A stretch of DNA of 64,000 bases from Argyresthia goedartella (GCA_949825045.1 OX463836.1:14918329-14982328); one strand, 5' to 3'. Shown: positions 43,684-52,945, numbered from the stretch's first letter. Made by a program: numbers and translations. Notes: generated from the sequence alone by a model not told the origin.

Positions 43684-44847
43684 GGTATTTTAGCTAATAT
43701 GAATGTGTGTGTGTGGGTTGTTTCTAAGAGGTGTACGGCCGGTATGATGAGAGACGCTGTTTGGCTTTTTACGATCTATTTTTATTCTTATGTTTCCCGG
43801 TATTTCCAAGATGGGCTGACACCATAGAATGGGTGCCAGATGTGTGAGGGAACGTTGTGAGCCTTTTGTGCTTCGAAGCTTTTTCAATTGTTCCTAAATA
43901 GCAGTCAATTGTTTTGTCTAGTTTCTGGGAGTTTGGTGAGATGGCATTTTTATGGCCTGCACTTGTTTAGTTTTTGTTTATTGTCGGGTTTAGTATATTT
44001 GCAGTTTAGCTACATAAAAATAATTCTAGGATTGTTAAGTTTTGGGTTGGCTTATTCACTGAGTTTCAGGGTTTAGTGGATGGTTATTGTTAATGACTGT
44101 TTTGAATGGTCTTTCGAAGATGAGGAGAAAATAAATCTCGAGGAGAATTATCTCGAATTTATTTTCAGGCAAAGCAATGTAAGTATATGTAGCTATAATA
44201 ATGTTTTATTAGTCGATTTTGATATTGCGTAGGTAGGGAATTGTTATATCCTGCCTATGACGCACCTATAAATGTGATTATGCCTTAGTCAATAGGGGCG
44301 ACCGCGGCCGCGGTAAGTGGTGGTTTATTATTGTCAGGCGGCGAGTGGTGCTGAGAGAAATAAAGTTAGAGGTAGGTAATCACTATCAATGATGTCCTAA
44401 TCGGAATGATCTCACCAGGTTGGTGTGTTTAGCGGCGGTGGTGGTGGAGGCAGTAGCGTTGAGGGTGTGTTGCGTAGGCGTCGCTCGCTGCCGGCCTGTC
44501 GCTGCGTGGCTCAGACGTGCACCTGGCCTAGAATAAATTCTAGGGCTTGCACAGATGGGATGCCTAAGAGTATCGCGCAGTTCTCTGGGCATTCATTACA
44601 CTTGACCGCACTAGTATCATCACAATCACTGAAATGCGTGGTATTGCACAGATGGGGTGCCTAGATGGATCACGCACATTCCCCAGGTAACCCTTACAGT
44701 AACACGCGGTATAAGCCAGGCTCGTTTTCGGGCCTCCGGAGGCAGAACAAAAGGCGCGCGCCGGGGATGAAAACTATTGTTTGTTTAAATGCGTTTGGGA
44801 GATCTCGGGGGGACACGTCCGTTCGGTCCGGCAACACAAACGCCACT
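43684..44847 (-). other. 5' part of the OTU non-LTR element
   Basis: GC-rich at 44280-44850, with a repeated minus-strand phrase GGCAYCCCATCTGTGCAA (44560 and 44650). 43910-44020 is a diverged copy of 39760-39870, so it is the upstream part of the second OTU block. No continuous frame found. Confidence 0.4.
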
Positions 44848-44885
44848 CTTACCAGTAATAATAAAACATCCTAAGCTTAAAATTG

Positions 44886-44914
44886 GGATAGAGGCGCTTT
44901 TGCATCTATACCCC
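44886..44914 (-). repeat. Right terminal inverted repeat of the DNA transposon
   Basis: Ends GCATCTATACCCC; next base starts the TCAAGTGA duplication. Confidence 0.88.
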
Positions 44915-44922
44915 TCAAGTGA

Positions 44923-45560
44923 TCTTGTATAAGTAAGAATCACTCGATATCCGACATTTCATGAGTGCTGAAGAATATGCCTGTGAATGTGCCTTGAATT
45001 TTAGCCGAAAAAACAAAATTCAAATTCGACCAGGATTACCTCCCGTCCTTTGCCGCTGCGGCGCTCTGTCTTGAATTGTTTTTTTTTTTTTTTATTATTT
45101 TTTTTTTTCGGCTCTTATCGTTGCGTTTTTCAAAATTTTCTCTCCGTAAAAACCTTCCCTACACTTCAACGAATAGAACAAGAAAAGCCCATCTAAATCG
45201 ATCTAGCCGTTTGCGAGTTTAGCCGATTTTGAGATTCATTTATGATTTTATTTTATAAGAATCTTTGCAAATCTTAAATAAATTATGACACTCTTTTTTG
45301 CAGCTGCTGGATATTTTTAGGTAATGTTCAATAATGTTCTTTGGGTGCCACCTCCTATCGAGGTTTATACCTCGCGCCACGTATTAAGAGCGCTGGGCGA
45401 CGTTGGCGGAAATTACTGCGCATATGTACAGTTATTGAAAAGTTACTACTGCGAATTCAAGGCCACCGCTCATAACTCGTAGCGCGGGGTATAATTAGGT
45501 ACGCCGCGTAGTAGGTACATAATATTGGTGGTGGTATTCGATGGTCTTTAGACATTACAG
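44923..45560. other. Intron 7 sequence after the transposon
   Basis: 44923-44950 completes the interrupted 81-bp unit. A T-run at 45078-45110 is the only other landmark. No gene. Confidence 0.45.
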
Positions 45561-45780
45561 GCCTTACCACAAAAAAATAAACGAGTGTTCAACACTTGTT
45601 TAAAAACGAAAACGTATGAGATTTGACGTTTATTTTGAGGTTAAACGCTGTTTAATATTTTTTGTGGTAACACGGATTGTGTCTTACCTGTTCAAAACTT
45701 GTTTCAAGGCAAAAATGTATAGGATTTGACATTTGTTTTGAGGTTCAACTATGTGTATTTTTTTTTTGTAGTTACACGGA
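45561..45780. repeat. Foldback and diverged tandem repeat before exon 8
   Basis: TTACCACAAAAAAATAAA at 45563 faces TATTTTTTGTGGTAA at 45655. The phrase GATTTGACRTTTRTTTTGAGGTT occurs at 45620 and 45722, about 100 bases apart. Ends about 30 bases before exon 8. Confidence 0.5.
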
Positions 45781-45807
45781 TTCAGCTCATAACATCTTCA
45801 ATTTCAG

Positions 45808-45926
45808 ATTTCCCGATGGTGATGTCGTACCCTCATTTCTACACTGGCCACCCACCGCCGGACACATTCGTCACCGGCCTGAAGCCGAACAGCACCAAAC
45901 ACTACTCCTTTGTAATGGTTGAGCCG
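45808..45926 (+). CDS. CD36-like receptor, exon 8 of visible set
   Basis: Acceptor tttcag, donor gtaaat. Two bases close the Asp codon, then 39 codons FPMVMSYPHFYTGHPPPDTF.. to YSFVMVEP, phase 0 at the end. SYPHFY is a strong CD36-family signature. A repeat of the 'TAGTAGTTTATGTGACTG' family starts 23 bases after this exon. Confidence 0.93.
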
Positions 45927-45948
45927 GTAAATATAATTATTTACTATT

Positions 45949-46420
45949 ATAGTAGTTTATGTGACTGCTACATAATGGAGGGCATTAATACTCGAGAGTG
46001 AATTTATGAAACAAGCCGAAGGCGAGTTTCATAATAATATCACTCGAGAGTTTGAATGCCTTATTATGTACAGTTACATACACTAGTTTATCTACACACA
46101 TATCATAAGCTCTCTTTAATGTGTTCAGGAACCGCATGTTCGAACGGCATGGTGGCATTGATAATTCCTTTGCACTTGTTTAGCTTGTTCAGTAGTACCA
46201 ACTTCACAAACAAAGTAGGAGCGGCACGCAGGCAGGCGTCGGCGTTTCCAAATTTGAATGTGTAGAAAAATTATTTAATATGTAGAAAAATTACACATTA
46301 TGGTCATAATGTGTAATTTTTCAGATAAGAAATGAGTTTTTACCATTAGTTTAACATTATGCTGATCGTAACGTGCGGTTTTTGTACGCAGTAAAGAGGG
46401 TTTATACGTGTGTAGATAAA
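45949..46420 (-). repeat. Dispersed repeat family X, copy 6
   Basis: TAGTAGTTTATGTGACTGCT to ACGTGTGTAGATAAA, including CTCGAGAGT arms and the ACACATTATG hairpin. Begins 23 bases after the exon 8 donor. Confidence 0.75.
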
Positions 46421-46578
46421 AAAAAAACCTCTTCCCCGTTTTAGAAATCATAAATTAAAAAACCTATTGTTTAATATCGCTGCCCCTCGAGAGTGGAGGC
46501 CAGGGGATCCATGGCACCAGTTTCACCTATTTTGGACTCCTGTCTCCCACTGCTCCCTAAAATTATTACATAAATTGG

Positions 46579-47052
46579 TTTTGTCTACACATACACCATA
46601 AACCCTCTTTACTGCGTCCAAAAACCGCGCGTTACTACCAGCACAATGATATACTACTTGGTAAAAACGCATTTCTTATCTGAATATTAAAACATTATGA
46701 CCATAATGTATCAAATTTCGACAAATTATGACATTCAAATTTCGAACGCCGACGCCCGGCTGCGTGCCGCCCCTAGTTTGTATGTGAAGTTGATACTACT
46801 GAACAAGCTAAACAACTGCAGAGCAATTATCAATGCCACAATGCCGGACGAACATGCGGTCCCTGAACACATCAAAGAGAGCTTATGCTATGTGTGTAAA
46901 TAAACTAGTGTATGTAAATGTACATAATTAGGCATTCAAACTCTCGAGTTTTGATGCCTAAGTTTTCGACGTTAAAACTCGCCTTCGGCACGTTTCATAA
47001 ACCTACTCTCGAGTTTTGATGCCCTATTATGTATCAGTCACATAAACTACTA
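46579..47052 (+). repeat. Dispersed repeat family X, copy 7
   Basis: GTCTACACATACACCATAAA to AGTCACATAAACTACT in + orientation, opposite to copy 6. Its right end forms one arm of the foldback at 47006-47305. Confidence 0.75.
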
Positions 47053-47305
47053 TTGTCTCACATTCATTTAATACATACAAAATTTTAATTTGATACGTAT
47101 TATATAGTAACTATAATAATATAAATATATTATAGTTATTATCTATATAATTCATATCCCGAAATTATTATTTTTTCTATATTTATATAATTATAGTTAA
47201 TATATAATTCACATCAAATTAAAATTTTGTATGTATTAAATGTATGTATGAGACAATAGTAGTTTATGTGACTGATACATAATAGAGGGCATCAAAACTC
47301 GAGAG
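47006..47305. repeat. 300-bp palindromic foldback around a family X end
   Basis: Arms of about 90 bases (from CTCTCGAGTTTTGATGCCC through CATAAACTACTATTGTCTCA to AATTTTAATTTGAT) are inverted across an AT-rich loop that itself holds a smaller hairpin (ATAGTAACTATAATAA). Confidence 0.75.
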
Positions 47306-48060
47306 TTTATCGTTTTACCGAATAACTGTTATAAAAAATAGCATCATTTTATTAAAATAATACCATATGTTTTGTTGTAATATAACTTTTTTATCTGTGT
47401 GCAATAAGAAAGAAGCTGAGCCAATGAGGAGTTTTCTGACAGTTGATTAAAAACAAAGTTCCAAATAGCGAGCTAGAGAGCGTTTTGCATTTGCGACGGT
47501 GATTTTGTGATATGTAATTATTTCCTTGGTTGGGGGAAAGCTTTTCACGGTTTTACCACACTATGCGTCATGATATGATATGATATGAGATCTATGTAAT
47601 CAATTTAGCTAATAGGATTGGAACGTTCTAAAAGTTGGAATGATGGATACTATTTTATGTTTTGACCTATAGGTCATGCAATATTACCTATAGGTAATAT
47701 TGTATGTGAGGGATTTTTTTATATTGATCGTGGCAACACTTACTTTAAAGTTCAACTCTGAGGTCCGATGAAAATGTATTAATGCAACTTAAGGGACCTT
47801 ACACAATTCAGACCACATTTCAAATATGAAACGCCAAAATTCCCAGACAACAATATTATTGTACATAATTATATTCTTGTGGGTAGATCCGCAAAAGATC
47901 GACGCGAAGCTGCTTTGATAGCTGAGCTGTCAGAAAACCCCTGATTGCCTTAAATTGGCCCAAATCAAAACTGTATTGATAGGGTTCTGCTAACAGGATG
48001 AAGTTATTTTGAAGATAATTAAAGAATTATCAATCATCTCCAACATCGTGAGGAAATGAA
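47306..48060. other. Intron 8 sequence, nothing recognised
   Basis: Short direct repeat GATATGATATGATATGA at 47574 and a palindrome ACCTATAGGT-like pair at 47664-47700. No gene. Confidence 0.4.
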
Positions 48061-48067
48061 TATCTCC

Positions 48068-48186
48068 GTGCCTGTGGCGATGGGCTAGCCCTCAGTCACA
48101 CAAAATAGAGTATTGAATAACTGGGAAAACGCAGGCGCAATGCGCCTTGCCACCCCGTATGGGAAAAGACGTGACGTTAATGTTTG
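48068..48186 (+). repeat. Dispersed repeat with CCACCCCGTATGGGAAA end
   Basis: GGCGATGGGCTAGCCC, GCGCAATGCGCC and CCACCCCGTATGGGAAAAGA. Partial copies at 1488, 9525, 31203 and 56030. Confidence 0.55.
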
Positions 48187-48205
48187 TTTTTATTTGAATA
48201 CGTCC

Positions 48206-48440
48206 ACGACCACCTCCGTGGCGCTGCGGTAGTGGTTGTGCCTACCATGCGAGAGGTCCCGGGTTCGATCCCCGGCTGGGGATAATGAAAAACGAATTCC
48301 GGGTCTTGGATATTTATATGTGTGTGATGTCGCTGTTTCTGGTTCCCAAGACACAGGAAATCCTAGTGTGGGGCCAGAAACAATGTATATGCCTGTACAT
48401 AAATGTTTACTTATATTAATTTATATGTTTTATGTTTATC
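48206..48440 (+). mobile_element. tRNA-derived SINE, family B, copy 2
   Basis: CCTCCGTGGCGCTGCGGTAG head, B-box GGTTCGATCCC, then body and the shared tail TCCTAGTGTGGGGCCAGAAA. Head slightly better preserved than in copy 1. Confidence 0.78.
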
Positions 48441-48627
48441 CATGACTTATTGGGTCATACTGGGATCATCTTAGACAAATGGTTCTCGTAATTACTAACC
48501 CCAGACTGTTGGCAAGACGAGGAAGGACATTTATTTATTTATTAACAAGTGATAGGAGTGCCAAAAAGCCATTGACGGTTTGTCTAGGCACTGGTGGTTA
48601 CGTTCACATATGTTAGGTGTCACATAA

Positions 48628-49192
48628 AGAAATTGACATAATAACTGCAGCTAGTCAATTAATTTTCGAAAATATAATGTATGTACGCAACAACCTTACA
48701 AAATTTCCCTAACTTAGCGATAGCTGTAATGTTAACCTAAGAAATAATCACAGACTACTTGCGCCCCGGTTTAGACTCGCGAAGGTTAGCAATTCTTTCA
48801 AGGGTCAATGCATTCTCTACTACAACAAGATACCTCTGGAGATCTTGAAATTGCCATTTGAGCAATTTAAAAACCATGTTAATCGATTTTGTCGAAAAAG
48901 GGATTCAAAATTACTTAAATGATCGGACTGTATGGGGTTAATCTGGCTCAACACAGACCTTGCAGTTAATAATTTTGTAATTATTTATTCCTGCTTATTA
49001 ATTATGATAATGACTAAACATTATATTTTGTATTAGTTAAGCACAAGCAATTTTTAAAAGAGATCTAAAAATCAATCTGTGGGAGTTTCTACGCCCTCCT
49101 TCACCCTTCGTGGTCCAATGTAGACAAGTGGCAAAAAATGACGATTGCTAAGTATATGTAAATATCTACAGTAATAAAGACATTTGTAATTT
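48628..49192 (+). mobile_element. Jockey-like non-LTR element, 5'-truncated copy 3
   Basis: Starts within the RT C-terminal region (AAAGAAATTGACATAATAAC) and runs to ATCTACAGTAATAAAGAC. About 60 bases separate it from the exon 9 acceptor. Confidence 0.8.
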
Positions 49193-49251
49193 TTTAATTT
49201 TTTAGCCTACTTGCTTCTTTAATTCTAAAATGTTTTTGTCCACATCACCAG

Positions 49252-49380
49252 CTAACGGGCACGCCCTTCCGGTCAGTCGCTCGCATGCAGAGCAACCTGC
49301 GTGTGCACGACCTCTCCGGGTTCTCCAAGGAGTACGATCGGTTCTCCAACCTCGTGCTGCCGCTGTACTGGGCTGAATAT
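49252..49380 (+). CDS. CD36-like receptor, exon 9 of visible set
   Basis: Acceptor catcaccag, donor gtgagt. 43 codons in phase 0: LTGTPFRSVARMQSNLRV.. to VLPLYWAEY. This is the last extracellular segment before the C-terminal membrane anchor. Two downstream acceptors (50096 and 51076) are both in phase with it, so the gene can end in two ways. Confidence 0.93.
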
Positions 49381-50095
49381 GTGAGTTCCATGCTCATCAT
49401 GAAGCGTAAGACGTCCTGTGGGCGGACTACCAGCCAGGCTGATCACATGTGGTAGATTGGCCAATTAAATATGGCCACACTGCTACCAGCCAGATGAACG
49501 GATGATATCATAGCTTCGGGAGTAGATAGTGTGCTAAAGAGGAGGCCTGTACCCAGAAGTGTGTAAATGTGAGCTAAAGCCCTATCATGTACTACCCTGA
49601 CATCTAGACATTTCTATTGAAATTGAAAAAAAAACATAATTGGTCTATTGATTGATTAATTGATGGTCATCATCTAATGAGACTGTTGGGTAACCAAAGA
49701 CTATCGGTCCGCCCCGCTTCCCTGTCTCAGATGACATCATCGGAAGAAAAATTCCTAAGTTAAGTAATATAAGATAAGATAGACAAGATAAAAGTTTATT
49801 GGTACATTCTACAATTTTCTGCTTAAGCGTATAATACATAGAAGTTGTTGTATTTTGAACGTTTGACCCTTAAACTAGGTTAAGAACCTGTATCTTAGGG
49901 ATTGTAGGTACTTCGAAGTTCGATCGATGTTAGGTTATTTAATTAGGAAGCTGCGTAACAAAATATTGTAGGTAATATTAGGAACATGTTTCGTTAATTT
50001 TGCTTACTCACTTTCATATAGTTATAGGCCATTGCAAGTGGTATGGCTGGCTAATGAAGTCAGAACATATCCTCAGAGTATGTTTTTCCTAACAG
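49381..50095. other. Intron 9 sequence before the alternative exon
   Basis: No repeat matched. The polypyrimidine tract of the alternative acceptor lies at its end. Confidence 0.4.
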
Positions 50096-50134
50096 GCCGA
50101 TGATGACGATGAAGACTATGAGGGAAACTACTGA
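50096..50134 (+). CDS. Candidate alternative last exon (acidic tail, no membrane segment)
   Basis: A strong acceptor (tttttcctaacag) is followed in phase 0 by 12 codons, ADDDDEDYEGNY, and TGA. Joined to exon 9 it would end the receptor ..WAEY-ADDDDEDYEGNY, replacing the C-terminal membrane helix by an acidic tail. AATAAA signals at 50871 and 50884, still upstream of the membrane exon, could define a 3' UTR of about 750 bases. The exon is short, so chance is possible, but acceptor quality, phase, stop and poly(A) signals all agree. Confidence 0.5.
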   Translation, partial: ADDDDEDYEGNY

Positions 50135-50870
50135 GAACCACATATATTTTTAACTTTTTTATGGTTTAACTTTTATTAGATGTTAAAGATTATATTTATA
50201 ATTATCGGCGTATCATCAGTGATACTGATTGATAACATAACCGTCGCTCGAAACAAGTCAGCGTTGGTACCTCTTCCGGAACTTCCACACACCACCACCT
50301 ACAGTAATTCCCACTTCGTAGTGGGCAGCCAGCCCGAAACCTGCAGCCTTATGGCGTAAGTCGTCTGAGCTATGAACTTCATATAGACTTTTACGTTTGA
50401 CACCTTGCACCAGCTTTATCTGTCAAATTGGTATCACGCAAGTAGCATCATAATGGAGGCCAAACCCAAGCTCATTGAATGAAGCCTAGAAGCTTCGGTG
50501 ATATCCCGCAATCGATGAAATTGTATGAGCATGAGATGAACCATAGACACACGCTATGAACTTCAGAGAGTTACGCCATAAGGCTGCCGATCCCAAGACC
50601 TTGGTCGTAGGGCTTAGCAGTTGGAAATATCTGTGGCCTTGTTCAAATGACGTCACCCACATAGTTTACATCCACGCAGACTCCATCGAGTTCTACAGAT
50701 ATTTCCGACGAGTAGTACACTCACTCACTCCACATACATACTTTGTATTTATTTTTCGTTTTGTTTACGTTGTCCTGATTTTTTTTATTGATTGCCCTGT
50801 TTCGTAATTGGCATTTTACGTGTTCTCAAATAATTGTATTTTTATTTTTTATTTATTATTTTAAACAGCA

Positions 50871-50889
50871 AATAAACAAATGAAATAAA
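50871..50889 (+). promoter_or_regulatory. Poly(A) signals for the alternative receptor end
   Basis: Two AATAAA hexamers (50871-50876 and 50884-50889) lie about 740-750 bases after the alternative stop and before the membrane exon. Confidence 0.4.
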
Positions 50890-51075
50890 ATTATAGATAT
50901 GTCTTCCAGACTTGCTATATTGTGTTATATTCTCATTCAGGAAATACTGCAATGAGTAATTGTTATCGGATTAGGGTTGTGCTTTTACTCATTATCGTGA
51001 AGCCTCATAAGTCCCATACAAAAAAATCCTATGAAATTCAACTGTTTGCCTAATATTTTCCATTTTTTGTTACAG

Positions 51076-51333
51076 AGCCAGGAAGGACTACCTTCGCATA
51101 TACGGAGTACAATATACTTCATGGTAGTCATCTTGCCGCCTCTGTCTGTAGTGGTGATGTCCGCGTTCCTGATGTCAGGAAGTATTTTGATATCTAAACA
51201 TATATACCTAAACAAACTGAGAAGCGATAGCCTTAGTGCCGCTTTGCCCTTCAAAAATACCAATGTCAATGCACTAGCCAAAAATAAAATATTTACTTAT
51301 GAAAAGGAGGCCTTTATACGGAAACCAAGTTAA
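51076..51333 (+). CDS. CD36-like receptor, last exon with C-terminal membrane segment
   Basis: Acceptor tgttacag; 85 codons and TAA. It reads SQEGLPSHIRSTIYF.., then a hydrophobic stretch of about 25-30 residues (VVILPPLSVVVMSAFLMSG..) and a roughly 45-residue basic tail ending EAFIRKPS. This matches the C-terminal membrane helix and cytoplasmic tail of CD36-family proteins. Unlike the upstream exons its codons are AT-rich. A poly(A) signal follows 120 bases after the stop. Confidence 0.9.
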   Translation, partial: SQEGLPSHIRSTIYFMVVILPPLSVVVMSAFLMSGSILISKHIYLNKLRSDSLSAALPFKNTNVNALAKNKIFTYEKEAFIRKPS

Positions 51334-51452
51334 CGTTTTTTATATAAAACTAAATAATAGATAAAAAGACCAATAGTGAACATATTTGTATGTACTTAAT
51401 GGTTACGTACATATATAAGACTGACATTCAAGTTTTTACAAAAAATTACTCC

Positions 51453-51458
51453 AATAAA
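51453..51458 (+). promoter_or_regulatory. Poly(A) signal of the membrane-anchored receptor form
   Basis: AATAAA 120 bases after the TAA stop at 51331-51333, the first such hexamer in the 3' flank. It implies a short 3' UTR of roughly 140 bases. Confidence 0.5.
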
Positions 51459-51499
51459 AAAATAGAGACTAATGCAAAATAGGTAGTTTTGTAAAGATA

Positions 51500-51760
51500 A
51501 ATAAATAAATAATAAATAATACCTTGGACACCTTTTACACACATTGATCTAGCCCCAAACTAGGATTCCCTGTATCTTGGGTACTAGACAACGATATATA
51601 TACTTATATAGAGAAATATTATACTTAGATAGATAAACAACCATGACTAGGGTACAAACATCCGTTCTCGTCAAACAAACATTTGCCCCCACCGGGACTC
51701 GAACCCGGGACCCTTGGTTTCGTAGGCAGCGTCACTGCCGACTCGGCCATTCGGGTCGTC
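51500..51760 (-). mobile_element. SINE family A, minus strand, full head
   Basis: AATAAATAAT tail at left, body, B box GGGACTCGAACCCGGGA and head ending GGCCATTCGGGTCGTC at 51760. Lies in the 3' flank of the receptor gene, just past its poly(A) signal. Confidence 0.82.
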
Positions 51761-52562
51761 ATAAAAAAAGTGTTTAGATATTTTTATTCAAATATCTACG
51801 TAAGTGCTATAATATAGTAAGAAAATATTCTAGCTATCTGTAGATTAATTCTGTATTTTACACGACCTGTCTTTTCTGGCGATGTTATTGCCCGATTTCT
51901 CAATGTTAAAGGTATCGCTATTGATGTCGGAATACAGAATAAAGCTACAGATTTAGGTAATATAACACCAAATATAAAAACGTAATGGAATAAAAGGGGT
52001 TTAGATGTACCTAAGTAGGTTTTTTTTACATAGTGCATGAATTTAGTTTAGATTTAATGTTTGTATGGGGCTTAGATTTATTTAAAAGCTGTGATTGTTC
52101 CTAATATATTTTAAATTTAAACCTATTTGCTCACCCAGCTTTAAGATTTTTATATGAAAATAAAATACATATTTCTAAATATCCTGGCGTTTTTATCACT
52201 TCAAGCTCTCAGCTCGAGTCAAGTAATTAAACTAGTATCTGAAAGTGGAATATCTAAGATAAAATTGTTTAAATCTATGATAGTTTAAAATATCTCTTCA
52301 CAGTTTGCGTTCTATCCATTATTTACTTACTGGACACCCTGCAAAAGTCAAAGAGCTACTGAAAGTTGGGTACAAACTGTACTGTAGGTAATTTTTAAAT
52401 ATATGACCATAAATCCAGTTTTTGATTGTCAAAAATAAGGAATTGCGCGAAAAACTGAGCGCGATTCGACTATAAATACTTAATTGCGTGACCAGGAATC
52501 TGAAACACAGCAACTTGAAAACTTAATTCGAGTAACATAAAATACACAACGAGCGTTGAATT
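51761..52562. other. Intergenic sequence, nothing recognised
   Basis: AT-rich, only short chance frames. Confidence 0.4.
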
Positions 52563-52765
52563 TTGTTCTACTTACATGTTCAACCTAACGCGAAGGATAA
52601 AGGGGGCGTTGCTTCGCTCACCCCCTTTATTTCACACTTTATGCCCAAACCGAAATGAATTTTGTCGAAACTAAGGACTGAAAATTCTGAATTGCACACG
52701 AAATATTATCAGGGTGAAGTGGTGGATCAGGGATAGGTGAAGGCTAAAGGGTTGAGCGAAGCGAA
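52563..52765. repeat. Family R repeat, two facing pieces
   Basis: TTACATGTTCAACCTAACGC..GGATAAAGGGGGCG and, inverted, AGGTGAAGGCTAAAGGG..GAGCGAAGCG. Resembles the ends of a small foldback element. Confidence 0.5.
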
Positions 52766-52848
52766 ATTGCTGCCAAAATCCAGTAAATAATAGGTATGAA
52801 AAAATAGGTTATCTTAAATGTGCGATTAAATAGGTGCATTTTGCAATT

Positions 52849-52945
52849 ATCACTTCTCCATACAGTTTGGGCCGGACCATCAGCTGGTTTATATGAACAA
52901 GTGAAAAAAAAATGCACTGATCAAATTGGTTTTATAGTATGCAAG
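52849..52945 (+). repeat. Dispersed repeat (ACTTCTCCATACAGTTTGG), copy 2
   Basis: Same phrases as 4084-4200 (CCATACAGTTTGGGCCGG, ATCAGCTG, CTGATCAAATTGGTTT). Confidence 0.5.

Larger units (their letters stand above)
37241..44847 (-). mobile_element. Non-LTR retrotransposon with OTU-like domains, inserted in the DNA transposon
   Basis: A 25-bp direct repeat (starts TTACCAGTAATAATAAAACA) at 37216-37240 and 44848-44872 flanks the unit, a long target duplication. A (TTCA)n tail at 37241-37266 marks the 3' end on the minus strand. Along the minus strand: GC-rich 5' region, two diverged copies of a ~700-bp block each with an OTU-type DGNCLF motif, an APE endonuclease start, and RT C-terminal remnants at 37.6-38.1 kb. 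Most of APE/RT is deleted. A later + strand element interrupts the first block at about 40.26-43.68 kb. Confidence 0.8.
34391..44914 (-). mobile_element. DNA transposon with TIRs, 8-bp target duplication and spliced transposase
   Basis: The ends are inverted repeats: GGGGTATAGATGCAAAAGCG at 34391 and its reverse complement ending 44914 (21 bases perfect, similarity to about 29). TCAAGTGA is duplicated at 34383-34390 and 44915-44922. The 81-bp tandem units next door show the undisturbed site with a single TCAAGTGA. A two-exon transposase gene lies on the minus strand. Without the later insertion (37241-44872 counting one flank copy) the unit was about 2.9 kb. Superfamily not certain. Confidence 0.88.
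1264..51333 (+). other. Gene span: CD36-family scavenger receptor class B (10 visible exons)
   Basis: Ten exons joined in phase give about 460 residues of a CD36-family receptor, close to the family's usual ~500 once the missing N-terminal exon is added. The family consists of two-pass plasma-membrane or vesicle glycoproteins with a large extracellular lipid/ligand-binding domain. Visible hallmarks in order are PPDEVRLRAFVFNVTN, the GPIVYL strand, LIVPNLAVL, LVPGLVPVNN, FRGQ.QLPGYDP, four cysteines spread over exons 6-7 that fit the family's disulfide region, PFRSVARMQSNL, and a C-terminal membrane segment. Several NxS/T sites (NVT, NST, NAT, NLS, NGT) suit an extracellular domain. The wording is closest to my memory of the emp/croquemort branch, but the exact orthologue cannot be fixed from sequence alone. 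The start codon is outside the window. Confidence 0.93.

Noticed and set aside
44425..44664. GC-rich plus-strand frame starting MFSGGGGGGSS
   Set aside because: Lies in the 5' region of the minus-strand OTU element; composition-driven.
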